A stretch of DNA of 64,000 nt from an uncultured Desulfuromonadales bacterium (GTDB taxonomy: Bacteria > Desulfobacterota > Desulfuromonadia > Geobacterales > Pseudopelobacteraceae): contig CAIPTY010000053.1 in assembly GCA_903868145.1 (NCBI GenBank), forward strand, positions 1-64,000. The letters run 5' to 3'. The notes under the pieces were generated by a model, which saw only the letters and a list, made by a program, of their open reading frames with translations, ran no database searches and was not told the DNA's origin. The stretch's first letter is position 1. Each line of letters opens with the position of its first letter. The translations under genes and the position numbers were made by a program. Below, in pieces: positions 31,705 to 41,930 of the stretch.

Positions 31705-33144
31705 TTAAAAATGGCGTTTGCGCTCGGATGCACAGCCCAGTTTGAGAATCTCGCGATATTTGGTGACGGTTCGCCGGGCGATGTTGACCGTCTCTCCCGA
31801 AAGCATGTCGGCAATTTTCTGGTCAGACAATGGCTTGTGGGTGTCTTCCTTCTCGATGATCTCCCTGATGCGGTTTTTGACACTTTCCGAGGCCACGAAA
31901 TCGCCCTCACTGGTGGAGAGACCGCTGTTGAAGAAATACTTGAGCTCGAACAGCCCCTGGGGCGTCTGCATGTATTTATTGGTAGTGACGCGGCTGATGG
32001 TCGATTCATGCATGCCGATGTCGTCGGCCACATCACGCAGCACCAGCGGTCGGAGAAAGTCGATGCCGCGATCAAGAAAATCACGCTGGAACCTGGTAAT
32101 GCTCTTGGCAACCTTGTAAATGGTGCGCTGGCGCTGCTGGATGCTCTTGATCAGCCAGACTGCCGATCTGACCTTGTCGCTGATATACTCCTCGGCGCCC
32201 GCATCAACCTTTCCGCTGCTTCTGGCCTCGGCATAGTAGGGGCTCACCCTGAGATTGGGCAATCCTTCATCGTTGAGCATGACCAGGTATTCGTCACCGA
32301 CCTTGTACACAAAGATGTCGGCCGATATGTAGTGAACATCCTCACTCGAGTACATGCTCCCCGGCTTGGGGTCGAACCCCCCGATAATCTTCGCCGCCAT
32401 CAGAACCTGGTTGAAGTCGACCCCCAGATCGCGGGCGATCTGCTTGTATTTGCGGGTCTCCAGATCCTTGAGGTGATCCTGAAGGATTTTCTCGACCAGG
32501 CTGCCCTGCATTCCCATGAAGCGAGCCTGAATCAGCAGACACTCCTGTGCGCTGCGGGCAGCAATGCCGCAGGGATCAAATTCCTGGACACGGGACAAAA
32601 CCCCGGCCACCGCATCCTCATCGGATGAGCAGGCTGCGGCGATCTCGTCCAGAGACGCGCGCAGATAGCCGTCCTCATCGATGTTGCCGATGATCTCTTC
32701 CCCGATGCAGACTTCAACTTCGGAAAAGTGCCCCATATGGAGCTGCCAGAGCAGGTGATCCGTCAGCGTGCCGCGACGGGTCAGCAGGTTTTCAAACGAC
32801 GGACGATCCTCATCATCCCGGTACTGTTCCCCCGAACTGTAGGTATAGCCATCCAGATAGCTGTCCCAGTCACGCAGGGTTTCGTCACCTGCCTCAACCT
32901 CATTGAAACTCTCAAGCGACGTTTCAGGTGACTCTTCGCTCTCGACCAGCTCCAGCAGTTCCGTTTCAGACAGCTCCTCAGCCTCCTGGGCCTCTTCCAG
33001 CAACGGATTCTCTTCCAGCTCCTGACGCACCACATCCTGAAGCTCCAGGCGTGTCAACTGGAGCAGCTTGATAGCCTGCTGCAACTGCGGCGTCATCACC
33101 AGCTGCTGGGTCATCTTCAGTTGTTGGCGCATCTCCAGAGCCAT
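31705..33144 (-). CDS. rpoN: RNA polymerase sigma-54 factor
   Basis: 479 residues. Gln-rich region I (KMTQQLVMTPQLQQAIKLLQ) that contacts activators, an acidic region II, core-binding and HTH regions (HESTISRVTTNKYMQTPQG), and the RpoN box ARRTVTKYREIL near the C-terminus that reads the -24 element. Works with PilR-type activators such as the one at 23082-24452. Follows lptB by 48 bases. Confidence 0.97.
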   Translation of the reverse strand: MALEMRQQLKMTQQLVMTPQLQQAIKLLQLTRLELQDVVRQELEENPLLEEAQEAEELSETELLELVESEESPETSLESFNEVEAGDETLRDWDSYLDGYTYSSGEQYRDDEDRPSFENLLTRRGTLTDHLLWQLHMGHFSEVEVCIGEEIIGNIDEDGYLRASLDEIAAACSSDEDAVAGVLSRVQEFDPCGIAARSAQECLLIQARFMGMQGSLVEKILQDHLKDLETRKYKQIARDLGVDFNQVLMAAKIIGGFDPKPGSMYSSEDVHYISADIFVYKVGDEYLVMLNDEGLPNLRVSPYYAEARSSGKVDAGAEEYISDKVRSAVWLIKSIQQRQRTIYKVAKSITRFQRDFLDRGIDFLRPLVLRDVADDIGMHESTISRVTTNKYMQTPQGLFELKYFFNSGLSTSEGDFVASESVKNRIREIIEKEDTHKPLSDQKIADMLSGETVNIARRTVTKYREILKLGCASERKRHF

Positions 33145-33192
33145 GGAACTCCTACCTTGCCACCATCAGATTACTTAATCCGCCCATTCAAA

Positions 33193-33957
33193 TTAAAGGC
33201 GGAAGTCGTCGCCCAGATATACCGCCCTGGCCTTGCCGCTTGAAGCTATCTCGTCGGGGGTTCCGAACTCCAGCACCTCCCCGTTGCAGAGGATATAGGC
33301 CTGGTCGCAGACACCCAAAGTTTCACGCACATTGTGATCGGAGATCATCACCCCGATGTTGCGTTCCTTCAAAGAAACGATCAGACTCTGGAGATCATTC
33401 ACAGCAATGGGGTCGATGCCGGCAAAGGGCTCATCCAGAAGGATAAATGCCGGCTTCGTGATCAGGGCTCTGGCAATCTCGACCCGCCGCCGTTCGCCAC
33501 CGGAGAGTGAAAACCCCTTCGCTCTGGCGATATGGGTAATACCGAACTCCTCCAGCAGCTTTTCCATCCGCTGCTGCCGCACCCGCTGGTCGGGTTCCAC
33601 GGTCTCCAGGATCGCCAGCAGGTTATCCGACACCGACAGTTTGCGAAAGACCGAGGCCTCCTGGGGCAGATAGCTGATGCCGCGCCGGGCGCGCTGATAC
33701 ATCGGGAGATTCGTTATTTCATCGTCGCCAAGAAATACCTGACCGCCGTCGGGCTGGGCCAGACCGACTACCATGTAGAAGGTCGTGGTCTTGCCGGCTC
33801 CGTTAGGCCCCAGCAGGCCGATAACGGTTCCGGCGGCAACGGAGAGGTCAACTCCCCTGACCACCTGGCGGTCGCCGTAGGTCTTCCTCAGCCCCCGGGT
33901 CCAGAGACGGAGTTTTTCGGGAGCGGGATGTACCGGGTTTTTCAGGTTGGGCGTCAT
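33193..33957 (-). CDS. lptB: LPS export ABC ATPase LptB
   Basis: 254 residues: Walker A GLLGPNGAGKTTTFYMVVGL, Q-loop YLPQEASVF, signature LSGGERRRVEIARAL, Walker B ILLDEPFAGIDP and switch His in SDHNVRETL. LptB powers extraction of lipopolysaccharide from the inner membrane with LptFG (not seen here). Overlaps lptA by four bases. Confidence 0.95.
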   Translation of the reverse strand: MTPNLKNPVHPAPEKLRLWTRGLRKTYGDRQVVRGVDLSVAAGTVIGLLGPNGAGKTTTFYMVVGLAQPDGGQVFLGDDEITNLPMYQRARRGISYLPQEASVFRKLSVSDNLLAILETVEPDQRVRQQRMEKLLEEFGITHIARAKGFSLSGGERRRVEIARALITKPAFILLDEPFAGIDPIAVNDLQSLIVSLKERNIGVMISDHNVRETLGVCDQAYILCNGEVLEFGTPDEIASSGKARAVYLGDDFRL

Positions 33958-34439
33958 TTCTTTGATTTCGGGTGTATGACTGCCTCCACACGGTCGCCGT
34001 CACCCCTGACCTCGCTGCGGTCATCATCAATATAATAGCTTATGACCTTGCCGGAGACCGTATCGGAACCCTGGGTTACTCTGGGGGAGCCGCCTGTCAG
34101 CGTGATTTTTCCTTCCTTGCTCTCGTACACTGCGTGGGCCGACTGTCCGATCCGGTTTGATTGCACGATGCGAACATTGCCGTCCGCCTCGATCTTGTCC
34201 ACATCCCCCTGGACAGCGCCGTAATAAATGGTCATCCGTTCGCAATAGATGGTCACATCACCCTGCTTTGCCACTACCTTTCCGGTGAATGTGGCAACCT
34301 TGCCCTTGTTGTCTGCCGACAGCTCGTTGGACTTGATGGTGATGGGCAGGCCGGAAGCACCCCTGTGGGCTGCCGATGCGGACCAGGAGGCACCACAGCA
34401 GATCATGATGATACATGCAACGACACAATATTTTTTCAT
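33954..34439 (-). CDS. lptA: Periplasmic LPS transport protein LptA
   Basis: About 161 residues with signal peptide MKKYCVVACIIMICCGASWS and an OstA/LptA jelly-roll (ITIKSNELSADNKGKVATFT, EADGNVRIVQSNRI, KVISYYIDDDRSEVRGDG). LptA bridges LPS between LptC and LptD. ATG at 34439 is preferred for its leader; a GTG at 34481 overlapping the lptC stop is the alternative. Confidence 0.92.
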   Translation of the reverse strand: MKKYCVVACIIMICCGASWSASAAHRGASGLPITIKSNELSADNKGKVATFTGKVVAKQGDVTIYCERMTIYYGAVQGDVDKIEADGNVRIVQSNRIGQSAHAVYESKEGKITLTGGSPRVTQGSDTVSGKVISYYIDDDRSEVRGDGDRVEAVIHPKSKK

Positions 34440-34477
34440 GCTGTCACCCGTCGCTCCGGTAGTGTGCGCAGACAGAC

Positions 34478-35053
34478 TCACCTTGGCTGCGCCCCTTCAA
34501 CAACTGCATCAATCGCCCTGATAAAACGCACCCGCTCTTCGTGTACATTGAGTTCCATTCCGCTTGCCGACAGGGAGAGGCGATCATGATAAAAATCAAC
34601 CCGTTCCGCCGAGCGGAACTGTGCGGGGGCGGCCAGATAATCAAGCGACTCGGTATCAAACAGCATACCCGATTCGGTGACGACATGCACCTTGCCGCGC
34701 AGGCTCACATCACGGGTCTTGCTGGAAAATTCACCTTTGGACGATGTAACAATGATTGTCCCATGGGCGCGACTATTGACGCACTCCATATGGACACCGG
34801 TCAGATAGGCCTTGTCCCCTGTTTTATCATATTCTGCGGAAGCGGCAATCAGCTCCCATACTGTTGCGCCGTCACGCATTTCGGAAAAACGGGCATCGTG
34901 CATGACAACGTCAATATTCTTGGGGAGCTGTCTGGCGACCGGTTGCGTCTGAGCCTTGTGAGAGCTTTTCAGAAATATGGCGGCCATGATGCCGATACTC
35001 GCCGTTATGACAAGCAGAGCCAGCAATAACCTGATGTTTCGGGGCGATACCAT
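34478..35053 (-). CDS. lptC: LPS export membrane protein LptC
   Basis: 191 residues with one N-terminal membrane helix (LLLALLVITASIGIMAAIFL) and a periplasmic LptC fold (DVVMHDARFSEMRDGATVWE, ADSLDY-like FDTESLDYLAAPAQFRSAE). It receives LPS from LptBFG and passes it to LptA. Precedes lptA and lptB in the usual order. Confidence 0.92.
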   Translation of the reverse strand: MVSPRNIRLLLALLVITASIGIMAAIFLKSSHKAQTQPVARQLPKNIDVVMHDARFSEMRDGATVWELIAASAEYDKTGDKAYLTGVHMECVNSRAHGTIIVTSSKGEFSSKTRDVSLRGKVHVVTESGMLFDTESLDYLAAPAQFRSAERVDFYHDRLSLSASGMELNVHEERVRFIRAIDAVVEGAQPR

Positions 35054-35139
35054 TTGGTCGGCACTATAGCATTGAGGGGAGGGGCTGTCCAGTGAAACGT
35101 GACCGGATCAGTTGAGTTGGCACAAAGATTGAAAGATAC

Positions 35140-35655
35140 CTACAGTTGGTACCGCGCAGCGATTTCAGGCCACGCGCCGCAGCTTTTGAGAATGTGGTCG
35201 CACACCTCCCGAACGGCTCCATGTCCGCCACCGCAGCCGGCGACATAATCGACCACCGCACAGACTTCGGGAAGAGCGTCCAGGGGTGTTGCGGAGAAGC
35301 CGACCCGTCGCAGTACCGGCACATCAATGACATCGTCACCCATGTATGCGATTTGATGGTCAGCAAGTCCGGTTTTTTGAAGGATATCCTCGTAGCTGTC
35401 CAGTTTTCTAAGTGATCCCTGATACACCAGGGTGATTCCCAGTTCCCGGGCACGGTTCTCAACGACAATCGACGTGCGGCCCGTGATGATGCCGACCTCG
35501 ATGCCATGGCGCTGCAGCATCTTGATGCCATGCCCGTCCCTCACATTGAAGCGTTTGGTTTCAAGGCCGCTCGAATCATAGATGATTCCGCCATCGGTCA
35601 TGACACCGTCAACGTCCAGGAGCAGCAGGCGGATATGTTTCAGTTTGTCGTGCAT
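35140..35655 (-). CDS. kdsC: KDO-8-phosphate phosphatase
   Basis: 171 residues of the HAD superfamily C0 type: LLLDVDGVMTDGGI (nucleophile Asp), GIITGRTSIVVENRARELGI and YMGDDVIDVPVLRRVG. Removes phosphate from KDO-8-phosphate. The start shares one base with the kdsD stop. An 86-base gap separates it from lptC. Confidence 0.94.
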   Translation of the reverse strand: MHDKLKHIRLLLLDVDGVMTDGGIIYDSSGLETKRFNVRDGHGIKMLQRHGIEVGIITGRTSIVVENRARELGITLVYQGSLRKLDSYEDILQKTGLADHQIAYMGDDVIDVPVLRRVGFSATPLDALPEVCAVVDYVAGCGGGHGAVREVCDHILKSCGAWPEIAARYQL

Positions 35656-36623
35656 CAGGCGATCCCGGCCCTGAGGATGTCATGCAGATGGATCACGCCG
35701 CAGGGGATGCAGCCGGTTTCATCCTCAAAGACAAACAGCGACGTGATGCTGTGGTGCTCCATAATCTGAAGCGCCGCAGCCGCCAGCTCGTGCCGCCTGA
35801 TCCGTCGCGGATTCAGCTTCATCAGCTCTGCGGCTCGCTGACCGAGTATATCGTACCCCTTTTCCAGTGCACGACGCAGATCTCCATCGGTAATCACACC
35901 TCGCAGGCCGCCATCCGTGGCCGTTACGCCGACAACCCCCAGTCCCTTGGCGGAGATGACAAAAAGGGCATCCTTCATCAGGGTGTCCTCCGAGACGAGC
36001 GGCACCGTATCACCGCTGTGCATCAGATCTTCCACCCGCAGCAGCAGCTTTTTGCCCAGCGAACCGCCGGGGTGAAAAATAGCGAAATCCTCGGCCCTGA
36101 AACCCCGTTGCACCAGCAGCGCAACCGCCAGAGCATCTCCCATGGCCAGGGCCGCAGTGGTGGATGCGGTCGGCGCGAGACCCAGCGGGCAGGCTTCCTC
36201 CCTGACGGAAACATCCAGAAACACGTCACTGGTGCGGGCCAGTGTGGAATTGCCGTTGCCGCTCATGGCAACGAGATAAGCGCCGATGCGCTTGATGGAG
36301 GGCAGAATCCGAAGCATCTCGTCGGTCTCACCGCTGTTGGAAATGGCGATAACCACATCGCCGGTCATGATCATGCCCAGATCACCATGAATGCCCTCGG
36401 CCGGATGGAGAAACAGGGCTGGGGTTCCGGTAGAGGCCATGGTTGAGGCGATCTTCTGGCCCACCAGTCCCGATTTGCCCATGCCGCAGACAACCACCCT
36501 GCCGGTGCCGGCAAGAATCAGTTCGACCGCCCGCTGAAACGACGCGTCAATACGACCGGCCAAGGCATAAAGTGCATCGGCTTCGACCCGGATAACCCGC
36601 TGCGCCTCCGCAATGATGCTCAT
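35655..36623 (-). CDS. kdsD: Arabinose-5-phosphate isomerase
   Basis: 322 residues: SIS domain ([40 protein letters not shown]) followed by two CBS domains ([20 protein letters not shown] and [19 protein letters not shown]). Converts ribulose-5-phosphate to arabinose-5-phosphate for KDO. Overlaps kdsA by four bases. Confidence 0.94.
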   Translation of the reverse strand: MSIIAEAQRVIRVEADALYALAGRIDASFQRAVELILAGTGRVVVCGMGKSGLVGQKIASTMASTGTPALFLHPAEGIHGDLGMIMTGDVVIAISNSGETDEMLRILPSIKRIGAYLVAMSGNGNSTLARTSDVFLDVSVREEACPLGLAPTASTTAALAMGDALAVALLVQRGFRAEDFAIFHPGGSLGKKLLLRVEDLMHSGDTVPLVSEDTLMKDALFVISAKGLGVVGVTATDGGLRGVITDGDLRRALEKGYDILGQRAAELMKLNPRRIRRHELAAAALQIMEHHSITSLFVFEDETGCIPCGVIHLHDILRAGIA

Positions 36624-37450
36624 GAAGACGCCTGCTTGACCAGAGCGTCAATCGCCTTGAGGTTTCGGAGCAGCGACGGCAGTTCGTCAAGAGGAATTGA
36701 GTTGGGTCCGTCACAGAGCGCCTTGTCGGGATCTTCGTGAACCTCCAGAAAGATCCCGTCAATGCCTGTAGCAACCGCGGCCCGGGAGAGATATTCAACG
36801 AACTCGCGCTGGCCGCCGGAGCTGTCACCCTGCCCGCCCGGCAACTGGACACTGTGGGTGGCGTCGAAGACCACCGGATAACCGGAGGCGCGCATGACGG
36901 GGAAACTGCGCATGTCCACCACCAGGTTATTGTATCCGAAAGAGGCTCCCCGCTCGGTCAGGATGATATTTTCATTGCCGGAAGCAGCAAGTTTGCCCGC
37001 CACATTCTGCATGTCCCAGGGTGCCAGAAACTGCCCTTTTTTGACATTGATGACCCTGCCGCTCCTGGCCGCTGCGATCAACAGGTCGGTCTGGCGACAG
37101 AGAAAAGCCGGAATCTGGAGCACATCCAGCACCTCGGCCGCCGGTGTGACCTGCTCGATGGAATGGATATCCGACAGCACCGCAAGCCCCAGCGATTCCT
37201 TTACCTTTGCCAGAATCTTTAGGCCTTCCCGCAAGCCGGGGCCACGGAACCCCCCGATCGATGTGCGGTTTGCCTTGTCATATGAGGCCTTGAAAACAAG
37301 CGGGATGGACAGGCCGTTGCAGATTGCCATCAGCCGCTCGGCATGCCGCAGGGTCGCGGCCTCGCTCTCGATCACACAGGGACCGGCGATCAGAACAAGC
37401 GGCCGCCCTGCGCCGATCTTGAAACTGCCGATGGTGATTTCACGTGTCAT
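36620..37450 (-). CDS. kdsA: KDO-8-phosphate synthase
   Basis: 276 residues, condensing PEP with arabinose-5-phosphate. Seen: [74 protein letters not shown] and [12 protein letters not shown]. Six bases after pyrG. Confidence 0.96.
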   Translation of the reverse strand: MTREITIGSFKIGAGRPLVLIAGPCVIESEAATLRHAERLMAICNGLSIPLVFKASYDKANRTSIGGFRGPGLREGLKILAKVKESLGLAVLSDIHSIEQVTPAAEVLDVLQIPAFLCRQTDLLIAAARSGRVINVKKGQFLAPWDMQNVAGKLAASGNENIILTERGASFGYNNLVVDMRSFPVMRASGYPVVFDATHSVQLPGGQGDSSGGQREFVEYLSRAAVATGIDGIFLEVHEDPDKALCDGPNSIPLDELPSLLRNLKAIDALVKQASS

Positions 37451-37456
37451 GATCCA

Positions 37457-39064
37457 TTACCTCGCGTTGCGGTGAAGCAGAGCGGCTCCGGTGAAAGCCC
37501 TGAACAGGGGGTGGGGAACCAGAGGCTTGGACTTGAATTCGGGATGGAACTGGCACCCCAGAAACCATGGATGATCGGGAATTTCAATAACCTCAACCAG
37601 ATCCTTGTCAGGATACACGCCGGAGAGCACCAGGCCTTTGCCGGTGAGCACATCGCGGTAACGATTGTTGAACTCGTAGCGGTGGCGGTGACGTTCGGAC
37701 ACATCTGCGACGTTGTAGGCGGCGTGTGCCAGAGTCCCTCTGGTGATGGCACATGGATAGGCGCCCAGTCGCATGGTGCCCCCTTTTCTGCTTACCGACT
37801 TCTGCTCTTCCATCAGATGGATGACCGGATCGCCCCCATCCCTGCGGAACTCGCTGGAACAGGCTTCCGTCAGCCCGCAGACGTTACGGGCAAACTCGAT
37901 GGCGGCCATCTGCATCCCGAGACAGATGCCGAAAAAGGGGATTTTATGGGTGCGCGCAAATTCGATCGCCTTCACCTTCCCCTCCGTTCCCCGCTCACCG
38001 AAACCGCCCGGCACCAGGATGCCGTCAACATCATCCAGATGACCGTCGATGCCGTCCAGCTCCAGTTTTTCCGAATCAACATATTTGAGATACACCCGGC
38101 AATCGTTGGCGATGCCGCCGTGGGTAAGAGCCTCGGCCAGAGATTTGTACGACTCGGTCAGGTTGACGTATTTGCCGACCACAGCGATGCGCACCTCTCC
38201 ATGGCTGGGGTGTCGCAAGGTCTCCACCACGTTGTGCCAGGGGGTCAGGTCAGGGGCCTTGGTCCAGATGTTGAGTTTTTCAACCACCTGATCGTCCAGC
38301 TTCTCCTTGTTGAGCGCCATCGGCACGGCATAGATATGCTCGGAATCGACCACCTGGATGACATCTTTCTCTTCCACGTTGCAGAACAGGCCGATTTTTT
38401 TCCTCATCTCCTGCGGCAGTTCCCGATCGCAGCGGCAGAGCAGGATATCCGGCTGGATGCCGATCTTGCGAAGCTCCATGACCGAGTGCTGGGTCGGTTT
38501 TGTTTTCAACTCCCCGGCTGTGCGGATATACGGCACCAGGGTAACGTGGATATAGAGCGCATTGCCGTGTCCACGGTCGAAACGAAACTGGCGGATGGCC
38601 TCCAGAAAGGGGAGAGACTCGATGTCGCCCACCGTACCACCAACCTCGATGATGGCCACATCGGCCCCTTTGGCGTTTTCCATGATCTTGGACTTGATTT
38701 CATCGGTGATGTGGGGGATGACCTGCACCGTTCCCCCAAGGTAGTCACCGTGCCGCTCCTTGTTGATGACCGAAAAATAGACCTGACCGGTGGTGAAGTT
38801 GCTTTTCTTGGAGAGCACCGCGCTGGTGTAGCGCTCGTAGTGCCCCAGATCCAGGTCGGTCTCGGCGCCGTCGTCGGTCACAAAAACCTCTCCATGCTGA
38901 AAGGGAGACATGGTGCCGGGATCAACATTGATGTAGGGGTCAAGCTTCTGCAGGGTGACGCGCAGTCCGCGGGCTTCCAGCAAAGCACCCAGCGATGCGG
39001 CGGCCAGACCTTTGCCGATGGACGAGACCACGCCGCCTGTTATGAATATGAATTTTGTTTTCAT
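37457..39064 (-). CDS. pyrG: CTP synthase
   Basis: 535 residues. Synthetase half starts [20 protein letters not shown] and includes the [20 protein letters not shown] region; glutaminase half has [35 protein letters not shown] (catalytic Cys) and [14 protein letters not shown]. Makes CTP, needed here directly by KdsB for CMP-KDO. Eleven bases after kdsB. Confidence 0.97.
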   Translation of the reverse strand: MKTKFIFITGGVVSSIGKGLAAASLGALLEARGLRVTLQKLDPYINVDPGTMSPFQHGEVFVTDDGAETDLDLGHYERYTSAVLSKKSNFTTGQVYFSVINKERHGDYLGGTVQVIPHITDEIKSKIMENAKGADVAIIEVGGTVGDIESLPFLEAIRQFRFDRGHGNALYIHVTLVPYIRTAGELKTKPTQHSVMELRKIGIQPDILLCRCDRELPQEMRKKIGLFCNVEEKDVIQVVDSEHIYAVPMALNKEKLDDQVVEKLNIWTKAPDLTPWHNVVETLRHPSHGEVRIAVVGKYVNLTESYKSLAEALTHGGIANDCRVYLKYVDSEKLELDGIDGHLDDVDGILVPGGFGERGTEGKVKAIEFARTHKIPFFGICLGMQMAAIEFARNVCGLTEACSSEFRRDGGDPVIHLMEEQKSVSRKGGTMRLGAYPCAITRGTLAHAAYNVADVSERHRHRYEFNNRYRDVLTGKGLVLSGVYPDKDLVEVIEIPDHPWFLGCQFHPEFKSKPLVPHPLFRAFTGAALLHRNAR

Positions 39065-39075
39065 AGCTGCTGCTC

Positions 39076-39861
39076 CTATGACTGAAGGGGAGTTTTTTCG
39101 GACATCATCTGGCGGAAACGCTCCTGGGCCTTGCCCAGATCATCCGGTGTATCAACACCTATTGAGGCGAATTCCGTCTCTACCACCCGGATAGGCACAC
39201 CGTTTTCCAAAGCGCGCAACTGTTCGAGTTTCTCCGATATCTCCAGGAAGGTCGGAGGCATAGCGGCGAATTCAAGGAGAAAATCGCGGCGATAGACGTA
39301 CAAGCCCACATGTTTGTAGCAGAGCAGCTTTCCAATGACAAACGATTCGTCCTTGAGGTCCTGCCACTTGTCACGGAAAAACGGCAGCGGCGACCGCGAG
39401 AAAAAGAGCGCATCGCCCATGGCATTGGTAACGACCTTGACAACATTGGGGGAAAGGAAATCGTGAAGGCAGCAGATCCTGGTCTTGAGGGTGCCCATCC
39501 TGAGATCGTGAGATGTGAGAAATGGAGTGACGGCTTGGTCGATCATGGCCGGTTCGATCAGGGGTTCGTCCCCCTGTACATTGACAATCAGGTCGGAATC
39601 CAGGTTGCGGGCAACCTCGGCCAGACGATCGGTGCCGGTTTCATGGCTGGCGGAGGTCATGACCGCTTCACCGCCCGCCTTGGTTATAACATCAGCGATA
39701 CGCCGGTCATCGGTTGCCACGATGACGCGCGAAACAAGCGATGCCCTGCATGTTCGCTCATAAACATGCTGGATCATCGGCTTTCCGCCAATATCCGCCA
39801 GCGCCTTGCCCGGGAAACGCGTTGATGCGTAACGGGCTGGAATAACTGCTGTGATCTTCAT
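39076..39861 (-). CDS. kdsB: CMP-KDO synthetase
   Basis: 261 residues: [59 protein letters not shown] and [16 protein letters not shown], all typical of 3-deoxy-manno-octulosonate cytidylyltransferase. It activates KDO for lipid A core assembly. ATG at 39861; a TTG four codons earlier is possible. First gene of the block running down to the PTS genes. Confidence 0.95.
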   Translation of the reverse strand: MKITAVIPARYASTRFPGKALADIGGKPMIQHVYERTCRASLVSRVIVATDDRRIADVITKAGGEAVMTSASHETGTDRLAEVARNLDSDLIVNVQGDEPLIEPAMIDQAVTPFLTSHDLRMGTLKTRICCLHDFLSPNVVKVVTNAMGDALFFSRSPLPFFRDKWQDLKDESFVIGKLLCYKHVGLYVYRRDFLLEFAAMPPTFLEISEKLEQLRALENGVPIRVVETEFASIGVDTPDDLGKAQERFRQMMSEKTPLQS

Positions 39862-39921
39862 ATGCGAGTGCAACCTTGATTGAAGGAATACGTCGGAATG
39901 TGTCCTGTGGCAGGACGTGCC

Positions 39922-39950
39922 AAGCTACATCAAATGCTCAGGGGTGTCAA
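39922..39950 (-). promoter_or_regulatory. Candidate sigma-70 promoter for kdsB operon
   Basis: Minus strand TTGACA (39945-39950), 17-base spacer, TAGCTT (39922-39927). Predicted start near 39915. The leader contains a small hairpin GTCCTG-tggcc-CAGGAC (39902-39916). Confidence 0.55.
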
Positions 39951-40000
39951 GGCGGTAATCAATGAACAGGGGATATGCCAACTGCCGTTTCCGGCCCGCT

Positions 40001-41656
40001 TCATGCGTTGTCATGACTGGTTGTCATCACCTCATTGATGGCCGCCAGCAACCCCTCTTTTCTGACCGGTTTTGACAGATAGGCATTCATTCCAGCCCGG
40101 AAGCAGCGCTCCCGATCCTCCTTCATGGCATTGGCTGTCAGGGCAATGATCGGCACATCATGGTTAAGAACGGCGGATGATTTATCACGAATCAGGGAGG
40201 TTGCTTCATAACCGTCCATCTCCGGCATCTGGCAATCCATCAGTACCAGATCATAATTTATCTGTTCCAGAGCCTTCAGCGCCTCAAGACCGTTGGCAAC
40301 GACATCGGCCTTGTACCCCAGTTTGCTCAGCAGGCTCTGGGCGACCTTCTGATTGATGATGTTGTCTTCGGCCAGCAGAATGCGCAAATCAGGGGGTGCG
40401 ACAATCTCTTCTGCAACGGAGTGGATTACCGCCGATCTGTGATCAGCAAGAGGATCTTCAGACTGTTTTTCAAAACGAATGGTAAACCAGAAGGTCGAGC
40501 CTTTACCCTCTTCGCTCTCGACACCAATCTGCCCCCCCATCAGTTCTGAAAGCTGTTTGCAGATGGTCAGTCCCAGCCCGGTTCCGCCATATTTACGGGT
40601 AGTGGAACCATCCACCTGGGTAAAGGGTGAGAAGATTGCGGAGCGGCGGGTCGCCGGTATGCCGATGCCGGTATCGCAGACACCGAAGCGGATAACGACG
40701 TGATCGGGTTCAGCGGACTCAAGCCCCACATGTATGACAATGTCGCCGCTGTCGGTAAACTTTATGGCGTTGCCGACCAGGTTGGTAATAATCTGCTGAA
40801 CCCTTCCGGAATCACCCTTCAACAGTAACGGCACGTCAGGATCGATCCGGTCACGCAGCCCCAATCCTTTTTCCGTAGCCCGCAATTTAAGAATATCTAT
40901 GGTGTCATCAAGGGTTGACCGCAGGTCAAAATCAAGCACCTCCAGTTCCAGCTTGTGAGCCTCAATCTTGGAAAAGTCCAGAATATCGTTAATCAGCGCC
41001 AGCAGATTTTCTCCGCTCTTTCTGACAATTTCGGCATACTCACGCTGCTCAGGCGTAAGGTCAGAGTCCAGCAGCATGCTGGTCATGCCGATCACGCCAT
41101 TCATCGGGGTGCGTATCTCATGACTCACAACGGCCAGAAACTCGCTCTTGGAGCGGGTTGACTCCTCCGCTATGACCAGTGCGTTGGAAACCTCGTTGTT
41201 CTTCTTTTCCATATACTCGGAAAAAGCCATCAGTGTTTCTTCAGCCGCCTGGCTGTCGGTGATGTCCCGGGCATAACCGGTTGTGCCGACAACTTCGCCG
41301 TTGGCACCAAAGACCGGCGAGGTGAAGATTTCAAACAGGCGCACACGCCCGGCAATGGGGAGATAGCCGGTCTGCGATATCTGCTTGCCGCTTTTGAGCA
41401 CCGTCTGATCGTTTTTGATAGACTCATTCGCAAGTTCAGGCGGGAAGATATCAACGTCCGTCCTGCCCAGAACCTGATCCGGATTTCCACGTGAGAAGGC
41501 ATTACTGAAGGCTTTATTTACCGCAAGAAAACGGCCTTCACCGTCCTTCAGCCACACCATGCCGGGGAGATTATTCATCACAGCGGACAACTGAAGTGAG
41601 TGAACTTCCGACTGAGACGCGATCAAACTATTGGTGGTACCGCTACCGCTGTTCAT
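40001..41656 (-). CDS. Cytoplasmic PAS hybrid histidine kinase
   Basis: About 551 residues without a membrane helix: PAS domain ([37 protein letters not shown]), coiled coil, HisKA with [18 protein letters not shown] (His near 177), HATPase ([35 protein letters not shown]) and a C-terminal receiver ([18 protein letters not shown], Asp near 471). A self-contained sensor with its own receiver; output partner unknown. ATG at 41656 with AAAGG is preferred over a TTG at 41725. Stands alone, with the rhlE promoter divergent from it. Confidence 0.88.
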   Translation of the reverse strand: MNSGSGTTNSLIASQSEVHSLQLSAVMNNLPGMVWLKDGEGRFLAVNKAFSNAFSRGNPDQVLGRTDVDIFPPELANESIKNDQTVLKSGKQISQTGYLPIAGRVRLFEIFTSPVFGANGEVVGTTGYARDITDSQAAEETLMAFSEYMEKKNNEVSNALVIAEESTRSKSEFLAVVSHEIRTPMNGVIGMTSMLLDSDLTPEQREYAEIVRKSGENLLALINDILDFSKIEAHKLELEVLDFDLRSTLDDTIDILKLRATEKGLGLRDRIDPDVPLLLKGDSGRVQQIITNLVGNAIKFTDSGDIVIHVGLESAEPDHVVIRFGVCDTGIGIPATRRSAIFSPFTQVDGSTTRKYGGTGLGLTICKQLSELMGGQIGVESEEGKGSTFWFTIRFEKQSEDPLADHRSAVIHSVAEEIVAPPDLRILLAEDNIINQKVAQSLLSKLGYKADVVANGLEALKALEQINYDLVLMDCQMPEMDGYEATSLIRDKSSAVLNHDVPIIALTANAMKEDRERCFRAGMNAYLSKPVRKEGLLAAINEVMTTSHDNA

Positions 41657-41801
41657 GGCTGGCCTTTGACAACCCGTTATGATTGAACTGGTTAAGAAGT
41701 ATATATCAAGAGATTCGTTAGTCAACCATAATCAGTTCAGAAATCAGCGCGCCACGACATATCCGGTGTACTGCCGTTTTGAGAGATGCCTGAGTAACTG
41801 C

Positions 41802-41830
41802 TTGACATTCATCGACTAAAGCGGTAAAGA
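41802..41830 (+). promoter_or_regulatory. Candidate sigma-70 promoter for the rhlE leader
   Basis: TTGACA (41802-41807), 17-base spacer, TAAAGA followed by T (41825-41830). Predicted start near 41837, about 95 bases ahead of the helicase ATG. Confidence 0.6.
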
Positions 41831-41836
41831 TACGAC

Positions 41837-41903
41837 AGGTAGCATACATTTCCCGGAACATCGCGTCTAACGTAAGCCCCGAAATATCTCCGGGGCTTTT
41901 TTT
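41837..41903 (+). ncRNA. Putative short leader RNA or small RNA upstream of rhlE
   Basis: Defined only by a predicted promoter start and the intrinsic terminator. About 65 bases, with no convincing ORF in it. It could be a 5' leader subject to attenuation or an independent small RNA. No known RNA family was recognised. Confidence 0.35.
41875..41903 (+). terminator. Intrinsic terminator in the leader of rhlE
   Basis: Stem AGCCCCG/CGGGGCT (41875-41881 and 41891-41897), nine-base loop, followed by seven T. It stands between the promoter at 41802-41830 and the helicase start at 41931, so it either attenuates the helicase mRNA or ends a small RNA of about 65 bases. Confidence 0.8.
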
Positions 41904-41930
41904 ATTCAGCATCACAGAGAGAAGGCTAAC

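Noticed and set aside
31653-32111. Extension of hpf upstream into rpoN
   Set aside because: It is antisense-like low-complexity reading over rpoN; the AGGAGG before 31652 and the HPF N-terminus fix the real start.
37343-39085. 580-residue plus-strand open frame opposite pyrG
   Set aside because: Long but fully antisense to the well-conserved pyrG; His/Gln/Gly-rich composition typical of antisense frames.
39902-39927. Sigma-54-like TGGCACGTCCTGCC upstream of kdsB
   Set aside because: GG and GC are ten, not twelve, bases apart, and a good sigma-70 promoter overlaps it.
41718-41915. 65-residue minus-strand open frame opposite the rhlE leader
   Set aside because: It lies over the rhlE promoter and terminator in reverse, has no ribosome-binding site and no recognisable composition; chance reading frame.
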